From: an uncultured Eubacteriales bacterium
GTDB lineage: Bacteria > Bacillota > Clostridia > Christensenellales > Pumilibacteraceae
Reading direction: 5' to 3'
Assembly: GCA_900543755.1 (NCBI GenBank)
Contig: UQSP01000002.1
Location: forward strand, 19,552 to 83,551
DNA length: 64,000 nucleotides
In this document: piece by piece, positions 44,712-52,933 of the stretch
Layout of the letters: each line of letters begins with the position of its first letter
Numbering within the stretch: the stretch's first letter is position 1
Notes under the pieces: generated by a model
Databases searched by the model: none
What the model saw: only the letters and a program-made list of their open reading frames with translations
What the model was told of the DNA's origin: nothing
Position numbers and translations under genes: made by a program

Positions 44712-45077
44712 ATGAAAAAGTTGCTTAAAAAAGTTATGGTGGTGGTTTTTTCGGGTGCAGTCGGATTCGTAAACGGCTTTTTCGGCGGAGGGGGCGGAAT
44801 GTTGCTGGTGCCGCTGCTTGAAAAAGCCATGAAATGTCCCGTTAAAAAGTCTCACGCCACCGCAATTGCGATAATCTTACCCATAAGCATTGCAAGCGCG
44901 ATTACCTATATAATAAACGGTTATTTCGACTGGACAAGCGTGCTGTCGGTATCGGGCGGCTGCGTCGCGGGCGGCGCGGCGGGTGCGCTGCTGCTTAAAA
45001 AACTGCCCACGGGCATAGTGGCGGTTGCGTTTTCGCTTATCATGATAGGCGTGGGCGTAAAACTTACTTTTTTCTGA
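44712..45077 (+). CDS. TSUP (TauE/SafE) half-length transporter, first half
   Basis: 121 residues with about four membrane segments. It contains GFVNGFFGGGGGMLLVPLL and HATAIAIILPISIASAITY, the motif of the first repeat of TSUP proteins. Full-length TSUP proteins are ~250 residues with two such repeats; here the second one is a separate gene 14 bases downstream. No clear Shine-Dalgarno is visible before the ATG at 44712. Likely exports a sulfur compound or organic anion, as a heterodimer. Confidence 0.8.
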   Translation: MKKLLKKVMVVVFSGAVGFVNGFFGGGGGMLLVPLLEKAMKCPVKKSHATAIAIILPISIASAITYIINGYFDWTSVLSVSGGCVAGGAAGALLLKKLPTGIVAVAFSLIMIGVGVKLTFF

Positions 45078-45091
45078 CGGAGCCGGATTTT

Positions 45092-45538
45092 ATGTTTTTC
45101 AGAATTCTGATATTTATAATAATAGGTATCGCGGGCGGACTGATAGGCGGAATGGGCATGGGCGGCGGAACCTTGCTTATACCGCTTCTGACCTTGTTTA
45201 CCGCAACGGACCAGCATCTTGCGCAGGCGGTTAATCTGATTGCCTTTATACCCATGTCCGCAGTTGCACTTATCATACACATCAAAAATAAGCTTGTAGA
45301 GTTTCGTTTCGTGCTTATTACCGCTTTACCGGCGGTAACGGCAAGCGTACTTGCGTCGCTTTTAAGCAAGCACGTCGAAGGCGATGCGCTGGGAATGTAT
45401 TTCGGAATATTTTTGATGTGCCTGGGAGTTTATCAGCTTGTTTCCGCAATTATTGTTTTAGTTAAAAAGAAAAAGCTTAAAGACGGAAAGAAATCAAAGG
45501 AAAGCAGGGGCGAATTAAGCGAAAATCGACAGGATTAG
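45092..45538 (+). CDS. TSUP (TauE/SafE) half-length transporter, second half
   Basis: 148 residues, four membrane segments with the same signature (GGLIGGMGMGGGTLLIPLLTLF, then QAVNLIAFIPMSAVALI). A GG-rich first loop, LSKHVEGD, and a basic C-terminus. Start ATG 45092 is preceded by GACGGAGCCGG (a weak GGAG-type SD). Together with the preceding gene it would make one full transporter. Confidence 0.82.
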   Translation: MFFRILIFIIIGIAGGLIGGMGMGGGTLLIPLLTLFTATDQHLAQAVNLIAFIPMSAVALIIHIKNKLVEFRFVLITALPAVTASVLASLLSKHVEGDALGMYFGIFLMCLGVYQLVSAIIVLVKKKKLKDGKKSKESRGELSENRQD

Positions 45539-45551
45539 TACTTTTATATTG

Positions 45552-45580
45552 TTTACAAATTTTGCCTGTTGTGCTAAAAT
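45552..45580 (+). promoter_or_regulatory. Promoter of the rnf operon
   Basis: TTTACA at 45552-45557, 17-base spacer, TAAAAT at 45575-45580. A ~110-base leader with no clear known riboswitch leads to rnfC. Confidence 0.65.
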
Positions 45581-45695
45581 TAACAAGTCGGCGCGTCGCG
45601 CGTTTAATTCGTTAAGGCCGCGTCGCTCTTTAACGTTTACGGTTTTATCGCAACCGAAGAACGCTTCAATTTAATTTTATTACGGAGGAAATGCC

Positions 45696-46997
45696 TTGCA
45701 AAACCTATTCAGAGGCGGAGTTCATCCCGACGAGATGAAGGAACTGACGGAAGACAAAGCCGTTTCCGTCATGCCTTGTCCCGATACCGTCTACGTATCT
45801 TTGACTCAGCACATCGGTAAGCCCGCAAAAGCCGTGGTGGCGGCGGGCAGCGAAGTAAAAATGGGCGAGCTTATCGCTCAGGCGGACGGCGTCATCAGCG
45901 CAAACGTTTACTCTCCCGTTTCCGGAGTCGTAAAGGGGGTGGAATTACGTCCCACTCCGTCCGGTAAATGTGAGCACATAGTCATTGAAAACGACAAAAA
46001 GTATACCGAAACGCGGTTGGAGCCTTTATCCGACCCCACGGCTGAACAGATAATCAACAGGATTACCATGGCGGGCATAGTGGGCATGGGCGGCGCGGGC
46101 TTTCCGTCGGGCGTCAAGATGAAAAGCAACAAGCCCGTGGATACGCTTATCATAAACGCCGCGGAGTGCGAGCCTTACATTACCTGCGACGCGCGTATCA
46201 TGACTGATTACACCGAAGAATTCGTTTCGGGCGCCAAACTGCTTTACAAAGCTTTGGGATTAAGCGAGGTGCATATCGGCATCGAGGACAATAAAATGCC
46301 CGTCGTCGAGCATCTTAACGCTTTCTTATCCGAAAAGGGCTATTCGGACGTAATAATTCACGTTCTTAAGACTAAATATCCGCAGGGCGCGGAGAAACAG
46401 CTTATCTATTCGGTCACGGGCAGAAAAGTGCCTTTGGGCGCGCTTCCCAATGCCGTGGGCGTGGTTGTTTCCAACGTTCACTCCGCGCTGAGCACGCATT
46501 ACGCAGTCAGGGAAGGTATTCCTCTTTATAAAAGAATAATGACCGTTACGGGCAAGGGCATAGCCAATCCCGCCAATCTGTGGGTGGCTAACGGCACGCT
46601 GTATAACGATGTAATAGAGTTCTTGGGCGGGATTAAAGAAGGGGCTAACGTCGTCAAGATGATAAACGGCGGTCCCATGATGGGCGTCGCGGTATCGGGC
46701 GGCACGATTGCGTGCACAAAGACCACAAGCTGTCTTTTGCTGATGACCGACGAGGAGGCGTTTACGGGTAAACCTTCGCCCTGCATTAACTGCGCAAAAT
46801 GCGCAAGCGTATGCCCCATGCGCCTGATGCCAATGTATATGGATTTGTATTCGCGCGCGGGCGATCTCGATACCGCCGTAAAATACGGACTGTCAAACTG
46901 CATCGAGTGCGGCTGCTGTACTTTCATCTGTCCCGCAAAGCGCACGCTTGTGCAGTCGTTCAGACTTGCAAAAAAACAGCTTAAGGGGAGGAAATAA
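45696..46997 (+). CDS. rnfC: Ion-translocating ferredoxin:NAD+ oxidoreductase, subunit C
   Basis: 433 residues. NADH/FMN domain with GxGGAGFP (VGMGGAGFPSG) and an SLBB domain, and two [4Fe-4S] motifs (CINCAKCASVCP and CIECGCCTFICPAK). RnfC faces the cytoplasm and is the NADH-oxidising subunit. TTG start at 45696 (SD CGGAGGAAATG about 8 bases upstream). First gene of rnfCDGEAB. Confidence 0.95.
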   Translation: MQNLFRGGVHPDEMKELTEDKAVSVMPCPDTVYVSLTQHIGKPAKAVVAAGSEVKMGELIAQADGVISANVYSPVSGVVKGVELRPTPSGKCEHIVIENDKKYTETRLEPLSDPTAEQIINRITMAGIVGMGGAGFPSGVKMKSNKPVDTLIINAAECEPYITCDARIMTDYTEEFVSGAKLLYKALGLSEVHIGIEDNKMPVVEHLNAFLSEKGYSDVIIHVLKTKYPQGAEKQLIYSVTGRKVPLGALPNAVGVVVSNVHSALSTHYAVREGIPLYKRIMTVTGKGIANPANLWVANGTLYNDVIEFLGGIKEGANVVKMINGGPMMGVAVSGGTIACTKTTSCLLLMTDEEAFTGKPSPCINCAKCASVCPMRLMPMYMDLYSRAGDLDTAVKYGLSNCIECGCCTFICPAKRTLVQSFRLAKKQLKGRK

Positions 46998-47001
46998 AAC
47001 C

Positions 47002-48105
47002 ATGAGTAATTTTACCGTATCGTCGTCCCCGCACGTCACAAAAAAGAACAATTCCACCCGCGGCATCATGGCGGACGTGCTGATAGCGCTTGCGCCCGTC
47101 GTCGTGGCGTCGGTTTACTTTTTCGGTTATCACGTGCTTATAAACATAGTCGCCTGCGCGATAGGCTGCATGGGCTTTGAATTGCTTTACGGAATGACAG
47201 TAAAAAAGGCATGGAACAAAGAGGAACTCAAAAACTCTTCCGTGTGGGACCTTTCCTGTTTCGTAACGGCAGTGCTTTTAGCGCTTAATCTTCCCGCCGC
47301 CATGGACGTCTGGGGCATGAACGTCTATTCGGCTTCGGGCAAAATTCTTTTCAGTTTCGATACGATTCTCGTCTGTCTTTTGGGCAGTCTGGTCGCCATA
47401 GTGCTGGTAAAACAGCTTTTCGGCGGAATAGGCAGGAACTTTGCAAACCCCGCGCTTACCGCCCGCGTGTTTCTGTTCATTACGTTTTCCACCGCCTTCG
47501 TTGCCTCTCAGACGATAGGGCTGGGTATTCAGGCGTCTACGGGCGCCACTTGGCTCAGCGGCGCAAAGCAAACCGACAAAGCAGTGCTTTATAACCTGTT
47601 TATCGGCAACGTAGGCTCCGCCGCGGTAGGCGAAACCTGCGTAATAGCAATTCTTCTGGGGTATGTATATCTGTCCGTAAGACGGGTAATAGATTTCCGC
47701 GTGCCGCTTATGATAATAGGCTGGGCGGCTGTGTTTGCGTTGTTATTCGACGGGCTTGTCAAAAGCGGCCTTTCGGGCGGAAAGCTTTTCGAAAATATGC
47801 TGGCGCACGTGCTTTCTGGCGGACTTATATTCGGCGCCGTATTCATGGCAACGGATTACGCCACTTCGCCCAACACGTTTACAGGCAACTGTATTTACTG
47901 CTTCGGCATCGCGCTTATCACGGTCCTTATCCGCGTGTTTGCCGCGTACCCCGAGGGCGTCAGCTTTGCAATACTTATCATGAACTGCTTTGTCCCGCTT
48001 ATAGATAAGTTTATTTATCCCAAACCCTTCGGTTACGTCCGTCCCGAAAAACCCAAAAAGATCAAATCCGAAAAAAGCGCAGCGGCAAAGGAGGAAACGA
48101 AATGA
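47002..48105 (+). CDS. rnfD: Rnf complex subunit D
   Basis: 367 residues, about 9 membrane segments. Thr183 in STGATWL is in the position of the FMN-linked Thr of RnfD. Part of the ion channel. ATG 47002 with GGGGAGG upstream is chosen over a longer frame. The next gene overlaps by 4 bases. Confidence 0.93.
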   Translation: MSNFTVSSSPHVTKKNNSTRGIMADVLIALAPVVVASVYFFGYHVLINIVACAIGCMGFELLYGMTVKKAWNKEELKNSSVWDLSCFVTAVLLALNLPAAMDVWGMNVYSASGKILFSFDTILVCLLGSLVAIVLVKQLFGGIGRNFANPALTARVFLFITFSTAFVASQTIGLGIQASTGATWLSGAKQTDKAVLYNLFIGNVGSAAVGETCVIAILLGYVYLSVRRVIDFRVPLMIIGWAAVFALLFDGLVKSGLSGGKLFENMLAHVLSGGLIFGAVFMATDYATSPNTFTGNCIYCFGIALITVLIRVFAAYPEGVSFAILIMNCFVPLIDKFIYPKPFGYVRPEKPKKIKSEKSAAAKEETK

Positions 48106-48701
48106 AAAAAACGGCAAAAGACACTCTTATGTCCGTCGTCGTGCTTTTCGCCATAGCCTTCGTCTGCGTGGGCTTGCTTGCCGTCGCCAACGAGTACCTT
48201 AAATACGAGGCTAAGCTTGACGAGGCAATGGCTAAACAGCTTTACGTCGTTTGCCCCACGGGTCAGCCCGACGACTCCGACGCTATAAATTACTTCGAAA
48301 TTTTAAGCGCGGACGACACCATCGAAAAAGTCAATTCCGAGTTCGGAACGCCTACCACTTACGTTCTGGCGGCATTCCGCGCGACAAAGGGCGACAACGC
48401 AGGGTGCTACATCGTACAAGCGCGTGCAGAGTGTTCTTACGGGGAAGTGGTAATGCTTACCTCTTACGACAAATCGGGAAAAATCATGAAGACGATATGC
48501 TATTCTCAGAACCAGTCTTTCTGGGACTCCAAAATAGCCGGTAAATACGACGGGTTTGAAAACCTCGTGGGTAAAGACGGGTTCATTACGGGCTCCGACA
48601 TCGCGACGGGTACGGGTGCGACGTTCTCGATACAGACGGTGGCGGATTCGGTAACCATTTCCAATAAAATGGCGGCAGAGCTCATCGGAGGTAATGTATG
48701 A
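48102..48701 (+). CDS. rnfG: Rnf complex subunit G
   Basis: 199 residues. One N-terminal membrane segment (about 10-30), an extracytoplasmic FMN-binding domain and the flavinylation motif GTGATFS with Thr174 as the expected FMN acceptor. The acceptor is modified by ApbE, encoded at 13987. Overlaps rnfD and rnfE by 4 bases each. Confidence 0.93.
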   Translation: MKKTAKDTLMSVVVLFAIAFVCVGLLAVANEYLKYEAKLDEAMAKQLYVVCPTGQPDDSDAINYFEILSADDTIEKVNSEFGTPTTYVLAAFRATKGDNAGCYIVQARAECSYGEVVMLTSYDKSGKIMKTICYSQNQSFWDSKIAGKYDGFENLVGKDGFITGSDIATGTGATFSIQTVADSVTISNKMAAELIGGNV

Positions 48702-49306
48702 TTAATAAAAAAGAACTTAAGGAGACGGCGCTGGGCGGAATCATAAACAACCCCGTTTTCGTGCTGGTGCTGGGTACCTGTCCCACGATAGCCAAATCCG
48801 ATACGATTTCCAACGGTATAGGATTGGGACTTGCAACCGCATTCGTGCTTATCTGCAGCAACCTGTTTATTTCGCTGCTGAGAAAAATCATACCCGACAA
48901 AGTCCGCCTTCCGGCTTATATAGTGATTATTGCGACGTTCGTCACGATAGTTCAGTTGTTTGTGGCTAAATTTCTTCCCGACCTTAACGCCAGTATAGGC
49001 GCGTTTATACCGCTTATCGTGGTAAACTGTATTATCCTGGGAAGAGCAGAGGCTTTTGCAAGCAAAAACGACGTCCTTTCATCCGTAATAGACGGCGTGT
49101 CCATGGGACTCGGGTTTACGCTTTCGCTGGTGCTTATGGGCGCTATACGCCAGGGTCTTGCCGCAATCGGTCTTACGATTTTTCAGGCAACCGCAGGCGG
49201 ATTTATCGTATTCGGACTGCTTATGGCGCTTTTCAACTTCGTGCTGTATAAAACCGAAGGGCATAAGCGCCGCGTGCTTTTCGAAACCGGAGGTGAAGAC
49301 AAATGA
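48698..49306 (+). CDS. rnfE: Rnf complex subunit E
   Basis: 202 residues, six membrane segments, with the RnfA/E pattern NPVFVLVLGTCPTIAKSDTISNGIGLGLATAFVL and the second half-repeat VNCIILGRAEAFASKN. It carries the cysteine (LGTCP) that helps hold the transmembrane [2Fe-2S] cluster together with RnfA. Start overlaps rnfG. Confidence 0.94.
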   Translation: MINKKELKETALGGIINNPVFVLVLGTCPTIAKSDTISNGIGLGLATAFVLICSNLFISLLRKIIPDKVRLPAYIVIIATFVTIVQLFVAKFLPDLNASIGAFIPLIVVNCIILGRAEAFASKNDVLSSVIDGVSMGLGFTLSLVLMGAIRQGLAAIGLTIFQATAGGFIVFGLLMALFNFVLYKTEGHKRRVLFETGGEDK

Positions 49307-49887
49307 CTCTTACATTATTACTCAGCGTCGTTATTTCGGGCATAATCACCAATAACATAGTACTCGTCCAGTCGTTGGGCATTTGTCCGTTTCTGGGCGT
49401 AAGCAAAAAGCTGGATTCCGGGCTGGGAATGGGCCTTGCGGTTACGTTCGTCCTCGTGATATCCTCGCTTGTGTGCTATCTTCTGTACTATTTCGTGCTG
49501 GTACCGCTTGACTACGTTTATTTGCAGACGATTGTCTTTATTCTGATAATAGCCGTCCTCGTACAGCTTCTCGATATAGTGCTTAAAAAAGTTTCGCCCT
49601 CGCTTTACAACTCTTTGGGCGTGTATCTTGCGCTTATCACTACCAACTGCGCGGTTTTAGGCACCGCCAATAACGTTATAAGTTACGGTTACGATATTCT
49701 GACTACGGTAGTCCATTCGATTTCCGTGGGTTTAGGGTTTACCTTGGCGCTGCTCGTGATGGGCGGAATACGCGAAAGAATGGAAATTTCGCGCATACCC
49801 AAATTTTTCAAGGGCTTGCCCATCGCGCTTATTACGGCGGGCATAATGGCAATGGCTTTTTCGGGCCTTGGCGGACTTACGTTCTGA
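49303..49887 (+). CDS. rnfA: Rnf complex subunit A
   Basis: 194 residues, six membrane segments, homologous to RnfE with inverted topology. Family motif NNIVLVQSLGICPFLGVSKK at the start and TTNCAVLGTANN in the second half, each with the conserved Cys for the shared cluster. Start overlaps the rnfE stop by 4 bases. Confidence 0.95.
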   Translation: MTLTLLLSVVISGIITNNIVLVQSLGICPFLGVSKKLDSGLGMGLAVTFVLVISSLVCYLLYYFVLVPLDYVYLQTIVFILIIAVLVQLLDIVLKKVSPSLYNSLGVYLALITTNCAVLGTANNVISYGYDILTTVVHSISVGLGFTLALLVMGGIRERMEISRIPKFFKGLPIALITAGIMAMAFSGLGGLTF

Positions 49888-49902
49888 CGGAGGCGGATAA
49901 AT

Positions 49903-50802
49903 ATGATTTTTAATTTAATCTGTATTGACGGAATTTTATCTGCGGGAGTCTTCGTGAAATTCGTGCTTCCCGCAATAATCATCGCCTGCGTCGCGGGCGT
50001 CCTTGCGTTTTTCCTGGCATACCTCGGCACTAAAATGACGGTGGAGCGCGACGCGCGTATCGACGACGTAAAGCGGCACCTTTCGGGCGCCAACTGCGGC
50101 GGCTGCGGATATCCCGGATGCGACGCCTTTGCCGAAGCGCTTGTTAAGGGCGAAACCACTTTGGCTAAGTGTAACGCGACTTCCAAACAGGGCAAGGAAA
50201 ACATCGCCAGAATACTCAATCTCACTCTCGAGCAATCCAAAAAAACCGTCGCCGTCGTGCATTGCAACGGCGGAAACGCCTGCAAAAACAAGTACGATTA
50301 CCAGGGCTACGGCGACTGTGTGTCCGCGGAAATACTTGCAGGCGGCAACAAGGCGTGTGAGATGGGGTGTATGGGGCTGGGCAGCTGCGTTGCGGCTTGT
50401 AAATACAACGCCATTTCGGTTTCCAAGGACCGCGCCGTCGCAAAGGTGGATTACGCGCATTGCACCAGTTGCGGCGCCTGCGTTTCCACTTGTCCGAAGC
50501 ATATAATAGGCCGAATCCCCACCGACGCGGTGGTATATGTCGCGTGCTCCAATCTGTGCCGCGGCAAAGAAGTCATGGGCGTGTGCGAAAAAGGCTGCAT
50601 CGCGTGCGGCCGTTGCGAAAAGAACTGTCCCACTCAGGCGATAAAGTTAAGCAACAACCTTGCGGTGATAGATTACGACAAGTGCATAAAATGCGGTAAC
50701 TGTATGGACGTTTGCCCCAGAAAATGTATCCTGCCTTTCCCCAAAGAGCGTCCTCTTATCGCGGAATACGACCCTAAAGCGTCCGCCGCGGCAAACAAAT
50801 AA
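49903..50802 (+). CDS. rnfB: Rnf complex subunit B
   Basis: 299 residues. N-terminal membrane anchor (about 15-40), then the [4Fe-4S] domain CGGCGYPGCDAF ... C, and several ferredoxin-type clusters: CMGLGSCVAACKYNAI, CTSCGACVSTCPKHI, CEKGCIACGRCEKNCP, CIKCGNCMDVCPRKC. It accepts electrons from ferredoxin and is the usual last gene of the clostridial operon. Confidence 0.95.
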   Translation: MIFNLICIDGILSAGVFVKFVLPAIIIACVAGVLAFFLAYLGTKMTVERDARIDDVKRHLSGANCGGCGYPGCDAFAEALVKGETTLAKCNATSKQGKENIARILNLTLEQSKKTVAVVHCNGGNACKNKYDYQGYGDCVSAEILAGGNKACEMGCMGLGSCVAACKYNAISVSKDRAVAKVDYAHCTSCGACVSTCPKHIIGRIPTDAVVYVACSNLCRGKEVMGVCEKGCIACGRCEKNCPTQAIKLSNNLAVIDYDKCIKCGNCMDVCPRKCILPFPKERPLIAEYDPKASAAANK

Positions 50803-51029
50803 GGTCGGCGCGTTTGATTAAACAAGACAAGGTTAAAAAACGAAAGAGGAATTAAAACAAAATCCAAAATAAAAATTTCTGAAAGCAATCGGCAAAACGA
50901 CGGTTGCTTTTTTTGTTTAAAATTCAATACCGTCATAGGTATTCAGCTGAATTTCCGCATAAAGGACGCTTTTGCGCTTTTTTGACGGCTTCGGGTCGCG
51001 TTAAGCATTAAACAATCGCAAGGAAATTT
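50803..51029. other. Intergenic region after rnfB
   Basis: Apart from the terminator at 50882-50914 I see no gene or RNA in this stretch. It separates the rnf operon from the lipoprotein gene, so the two are probably separate transcripts. Confidence 0.6.
50882..50914 (+). terminator. Intrinsic terminator of the rnf operon
   Basis: AAAGCAATCG / CGGTTGCTTT (one wobble) with a 9-base loop and a T-run. Confidence 0.85.
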
Positions 51030-51110
51030 TTTCCTGTTCGCGGATAAACGCCGATTAAATAGCGAACAATACATTTATTGATATCCTCAACAGGAAAGGA
51101 GCAATAAATC
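51030..51110 (+). promoter_or_regulatory. Structured upstream region of the lipoprotein gene
   Basis: TTTCCTGTT (51030-51038) is complementary to AACAGGAAA (51089-51097), which includes the SD. TGTTCGC (51035-51041) is complementary to GCGAACA (51062-51068). The two pairings share TGTT and so exclude each other, which is a layout seen in switching leaders. No known riboswitch is recognised. Confidence 0.45.
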
Positions 51111-51887
51111 ATGAAAAAGATATTAAAAAGCGTTATGGCGGCGGCGCTTGCCTTAATCATACTGATTTCGTTTTTTGCCTGCGGAGAGGAGGATACCACC
51201 GTGCGTAAAGGTAAAGCTTACGGTATGGTATACAACTCAAGTTCTCTTTGTAAAGTGGAAATGACCACCACGGGCAGCAAAATAGATTCGGTTTCGTTTG
51301 ACGAGCTTGCTTTAATAAACGACTGGTCTGATAAAAGCGTAATTTCAGGTGAAACAGAAAACGCGGACTGGCAGGAGGTTACCGTAAACTCGGCAGTCAG
51401 CTATTACGCGAAAAAAGTGCAGTTCGGCGACAGAATTTTTTATTCCGACAACGCGGGCGTTTACGCTTTAGATGACGGAACTCAGTTTGCCGACTGGATA
51501 AAAAACGGCGATAACGCCGAGTATTATTGGAATTGCATGCAACAGGGCAACTATTATATCCTGAAGGAAAACGGAGATAAGTACGACGTAACTTACTTGC
51601 CGCTTTCGGAAGGACAGACCACGGATAAAAGCAAACGCTTTTTCAAAACGCAAAACGGATATTGGCAGGCGGGCGGCTACGGTAAAGGTTACATCGCGAA
51701 TATGGAAGCGATAAGCGCGTTCGTAAAGAGCAAAGGCGTCGGGTACAAGGCGGACGACGCGGCTAAAAACGACCGGGGCAATTTCGTCCTGGGCGGGGTG
51801 GATACCGGCGCGTCCGTGGCAAGCTTTAAAGATTACTACAAACTTGCGCAAAAAGCTTACGAAAACCGCAGCGAAATCCAAGGCTGA
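51111..51887 (+). CDS. Lipoprotein, probable diverged FMN-binding domain
   Basis: 258 residues. N-terminal basic region and hydrophobic core end in ISFFACG (lipobox, Cys24). After it, KGKAYGMVY and KVEMTTTGSKIDSVSFDEL resemble the start of the FMN_bind fold (G-Y-x-G-x-V-x-V-x-DGKI-x-x-V). Near the end, VDTGASVASFKDYYKLAQKAY resembles the D-x-x-SGAT-x-S motif and final helix, with Ser235 in the place of the modified Thr/Ser; the Asp is two residues closer than usual. It could be a flavinylated electron carrier outside the membrane. SD AAAGGAG before ATG 51111. Its position right behind rnfB supports this; the family call is tentative. Confidence 0.6.
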   Translation: MKKILKSVMAAALALIILISFFACGEEDTTVRKGKAYGMVYNSSSLCKVEMTTTGSKIDSVSFDELALINDWSDKSVISGETENADWQEVTVNSAVSYYAKKVQFGDRIFYSDNAGVYALDDGTQFADWIKNGDNAEYYWNCMQQGNYYILKENGDKYDVTYLPLSEGQTTDKSKRFFKTQNGYWQAGGYGKGYIANMEAISAFVKSKGVGYKADDAAKNDRGNFVLGGVDTGASVASFKDYYKLAQKAYENRSEIQG

Positions 51888-51941
51888 AAAATTTACTGAC
51901 TTACTTTTACGGACTTTTACAGAACAAAAACATCAACATTT

Positions 51942-51972
51942 ACCGGGCGAAAAGAAAATTCGTCCGGTTTTT
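51942..51972 (+). terminator. Intrinsic terminator after the lipoprotein gene
   Basis: ACCGGGCGAA / TTCGTCCGGT, 10 bp (one G-U) with a 7-base loop, followed by TTTT. Confidence 0.85.
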
Positions 51973-52037
51973 CCCGTAAAAACGTTCTATGTCGCGGCTT
52001 TAAGGAATACTCTTAATAGTGCCGCGGAGTGTAATCG

Positions 52038-52066
52038 ACGGCTTTGCCTTTATAACCGAAAGCCGT
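52038..52066. repeat. Hairpin upstream of the deacetylase gene
   Basis: Perfect 8-bp inverted repeat ACGGCTTT / AAAGCCGT with a 13-base loop and no T-run. Function not known; the rest of 51973-52155 shows nothing else clear. Confidence 0.4.
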
Positions 52067-52155
52067 TTGCGACGCTTTGACAAAATCAGTCATAATTTCT
52101 TAAAATTCGACAAAATTCGCCGCGGCAATTATTATATAATCGGAGTGTATTCGGG

Positions 52156-52929
52156 ATGAAGTTTCTGCTTTTGAAGAAAAAAAGTCTGGCTGCGGCCATA
52201 TTGGCACTTGTATTGCTTGTGTGCGGGCTGCTTGCAGTGGGAATGACGGGCGCGTATGCCGTTTATGCCGAAAAAACCACGCGCAAGCTGCCGATATACT
52301 GCGTCGACACGCCCGATAAAAAAGTCGCGCTGTCCTTTGACGCAAGCTGGGGCGCCGATAAAACTCAGTCCATACTTGAAACGCTTGAGCGTTACGACGT
52401 AAAAGCAAACTATTTCGTTGTGGGGTTCTGGGCGGAGAAGTATGCCGAAACGCTTAAAAAGCTTTCCGACAGCGGCCGGGTGGAAATAGGCACTCATTCC
52501 AATACGCATCAACATATGTCAAAGCTTGACAAAAACAGCATTAAACTGGAGCTGGAAACCTCGTCTTCGATTATCGAGTCGGTAACAGGTAAAAAGCCGG
52601 ACTTATTCCGTGCGCCTTTCGGCGAGTATAACGACGCGCTTATAGAAACGGCGGAAGAATGCGGGCTTTACACCGTGCAGTGGGACGTAGACAGTCTTGA
52701 CTGGAAAGGCGTGGGCGCGGAGGAAATGGCTGCCAAAGTTATCAACAAGACTAAAAACGGCAGCATAATTTTAATGCACAACGACGGCGAAAATACCGTC
52801 TCGGCACTGCCACTCATCATCGAGGGGTTAAAGAACAAAGGTTATTCTTTCGTGACGATCGGCGAGCTTATTTACAGGGATAATTTTACAGTCGATCACA
52901 CGGGAAAACAAATACTTTCGGAAGGATAA
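52156..52929 (+). CDS. Polysaccharide deacetylase, PdaB/YlxY-like
   Basis: 257 residues. Signal anchor at 7-32, then a NodB domain: KKVALSFDASWGADKT (first Asp), GTHSNTHQHM (metal-binding His), RAPFGEYN, WDVDSLDW and ILMHNDG. The SFDASWG form replaces the usual TFDDGP, as in the PdaB/YlxY spore-associated group, so activity is likely but the second metal Asp is replaced by Ala. Such enzymes deacetylate peptidoglycan or chitooligosaccharides. Followed closely by the OB-fold gene. Confidence 0.82.
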   Translation: MKFLLLKKKSLAAAILALVLLVCGLLAVGMTGAYAVYAEKTTRKLPIYCVDTPDKKVALSFDASWGADKTQSILETLERYDVKANYFVVGFWAEKYAETLKKLSDSGRVEIGTHSNTHQHMSKLDKNSIKLELETSSSIIESVTGKKPDLFRAPFGEYNDALIETAEECGLYTVQWDVDSLDWKGVGAEEMAAKVINKTKNGSIILMHNDGENTVSALPLIIEGLKNKGYSFVTIGELIYRDNFTVDHTGKQILSEG

Positions 52930-52933
52930 AAAG

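Noticed and set aside
52135..52140. TATAAT before the deacetylase gene as a leaderless promoter
   Set aside because: No -35 at 16-18 bases, and a GGAG-type SD is present after it; too weak to list.
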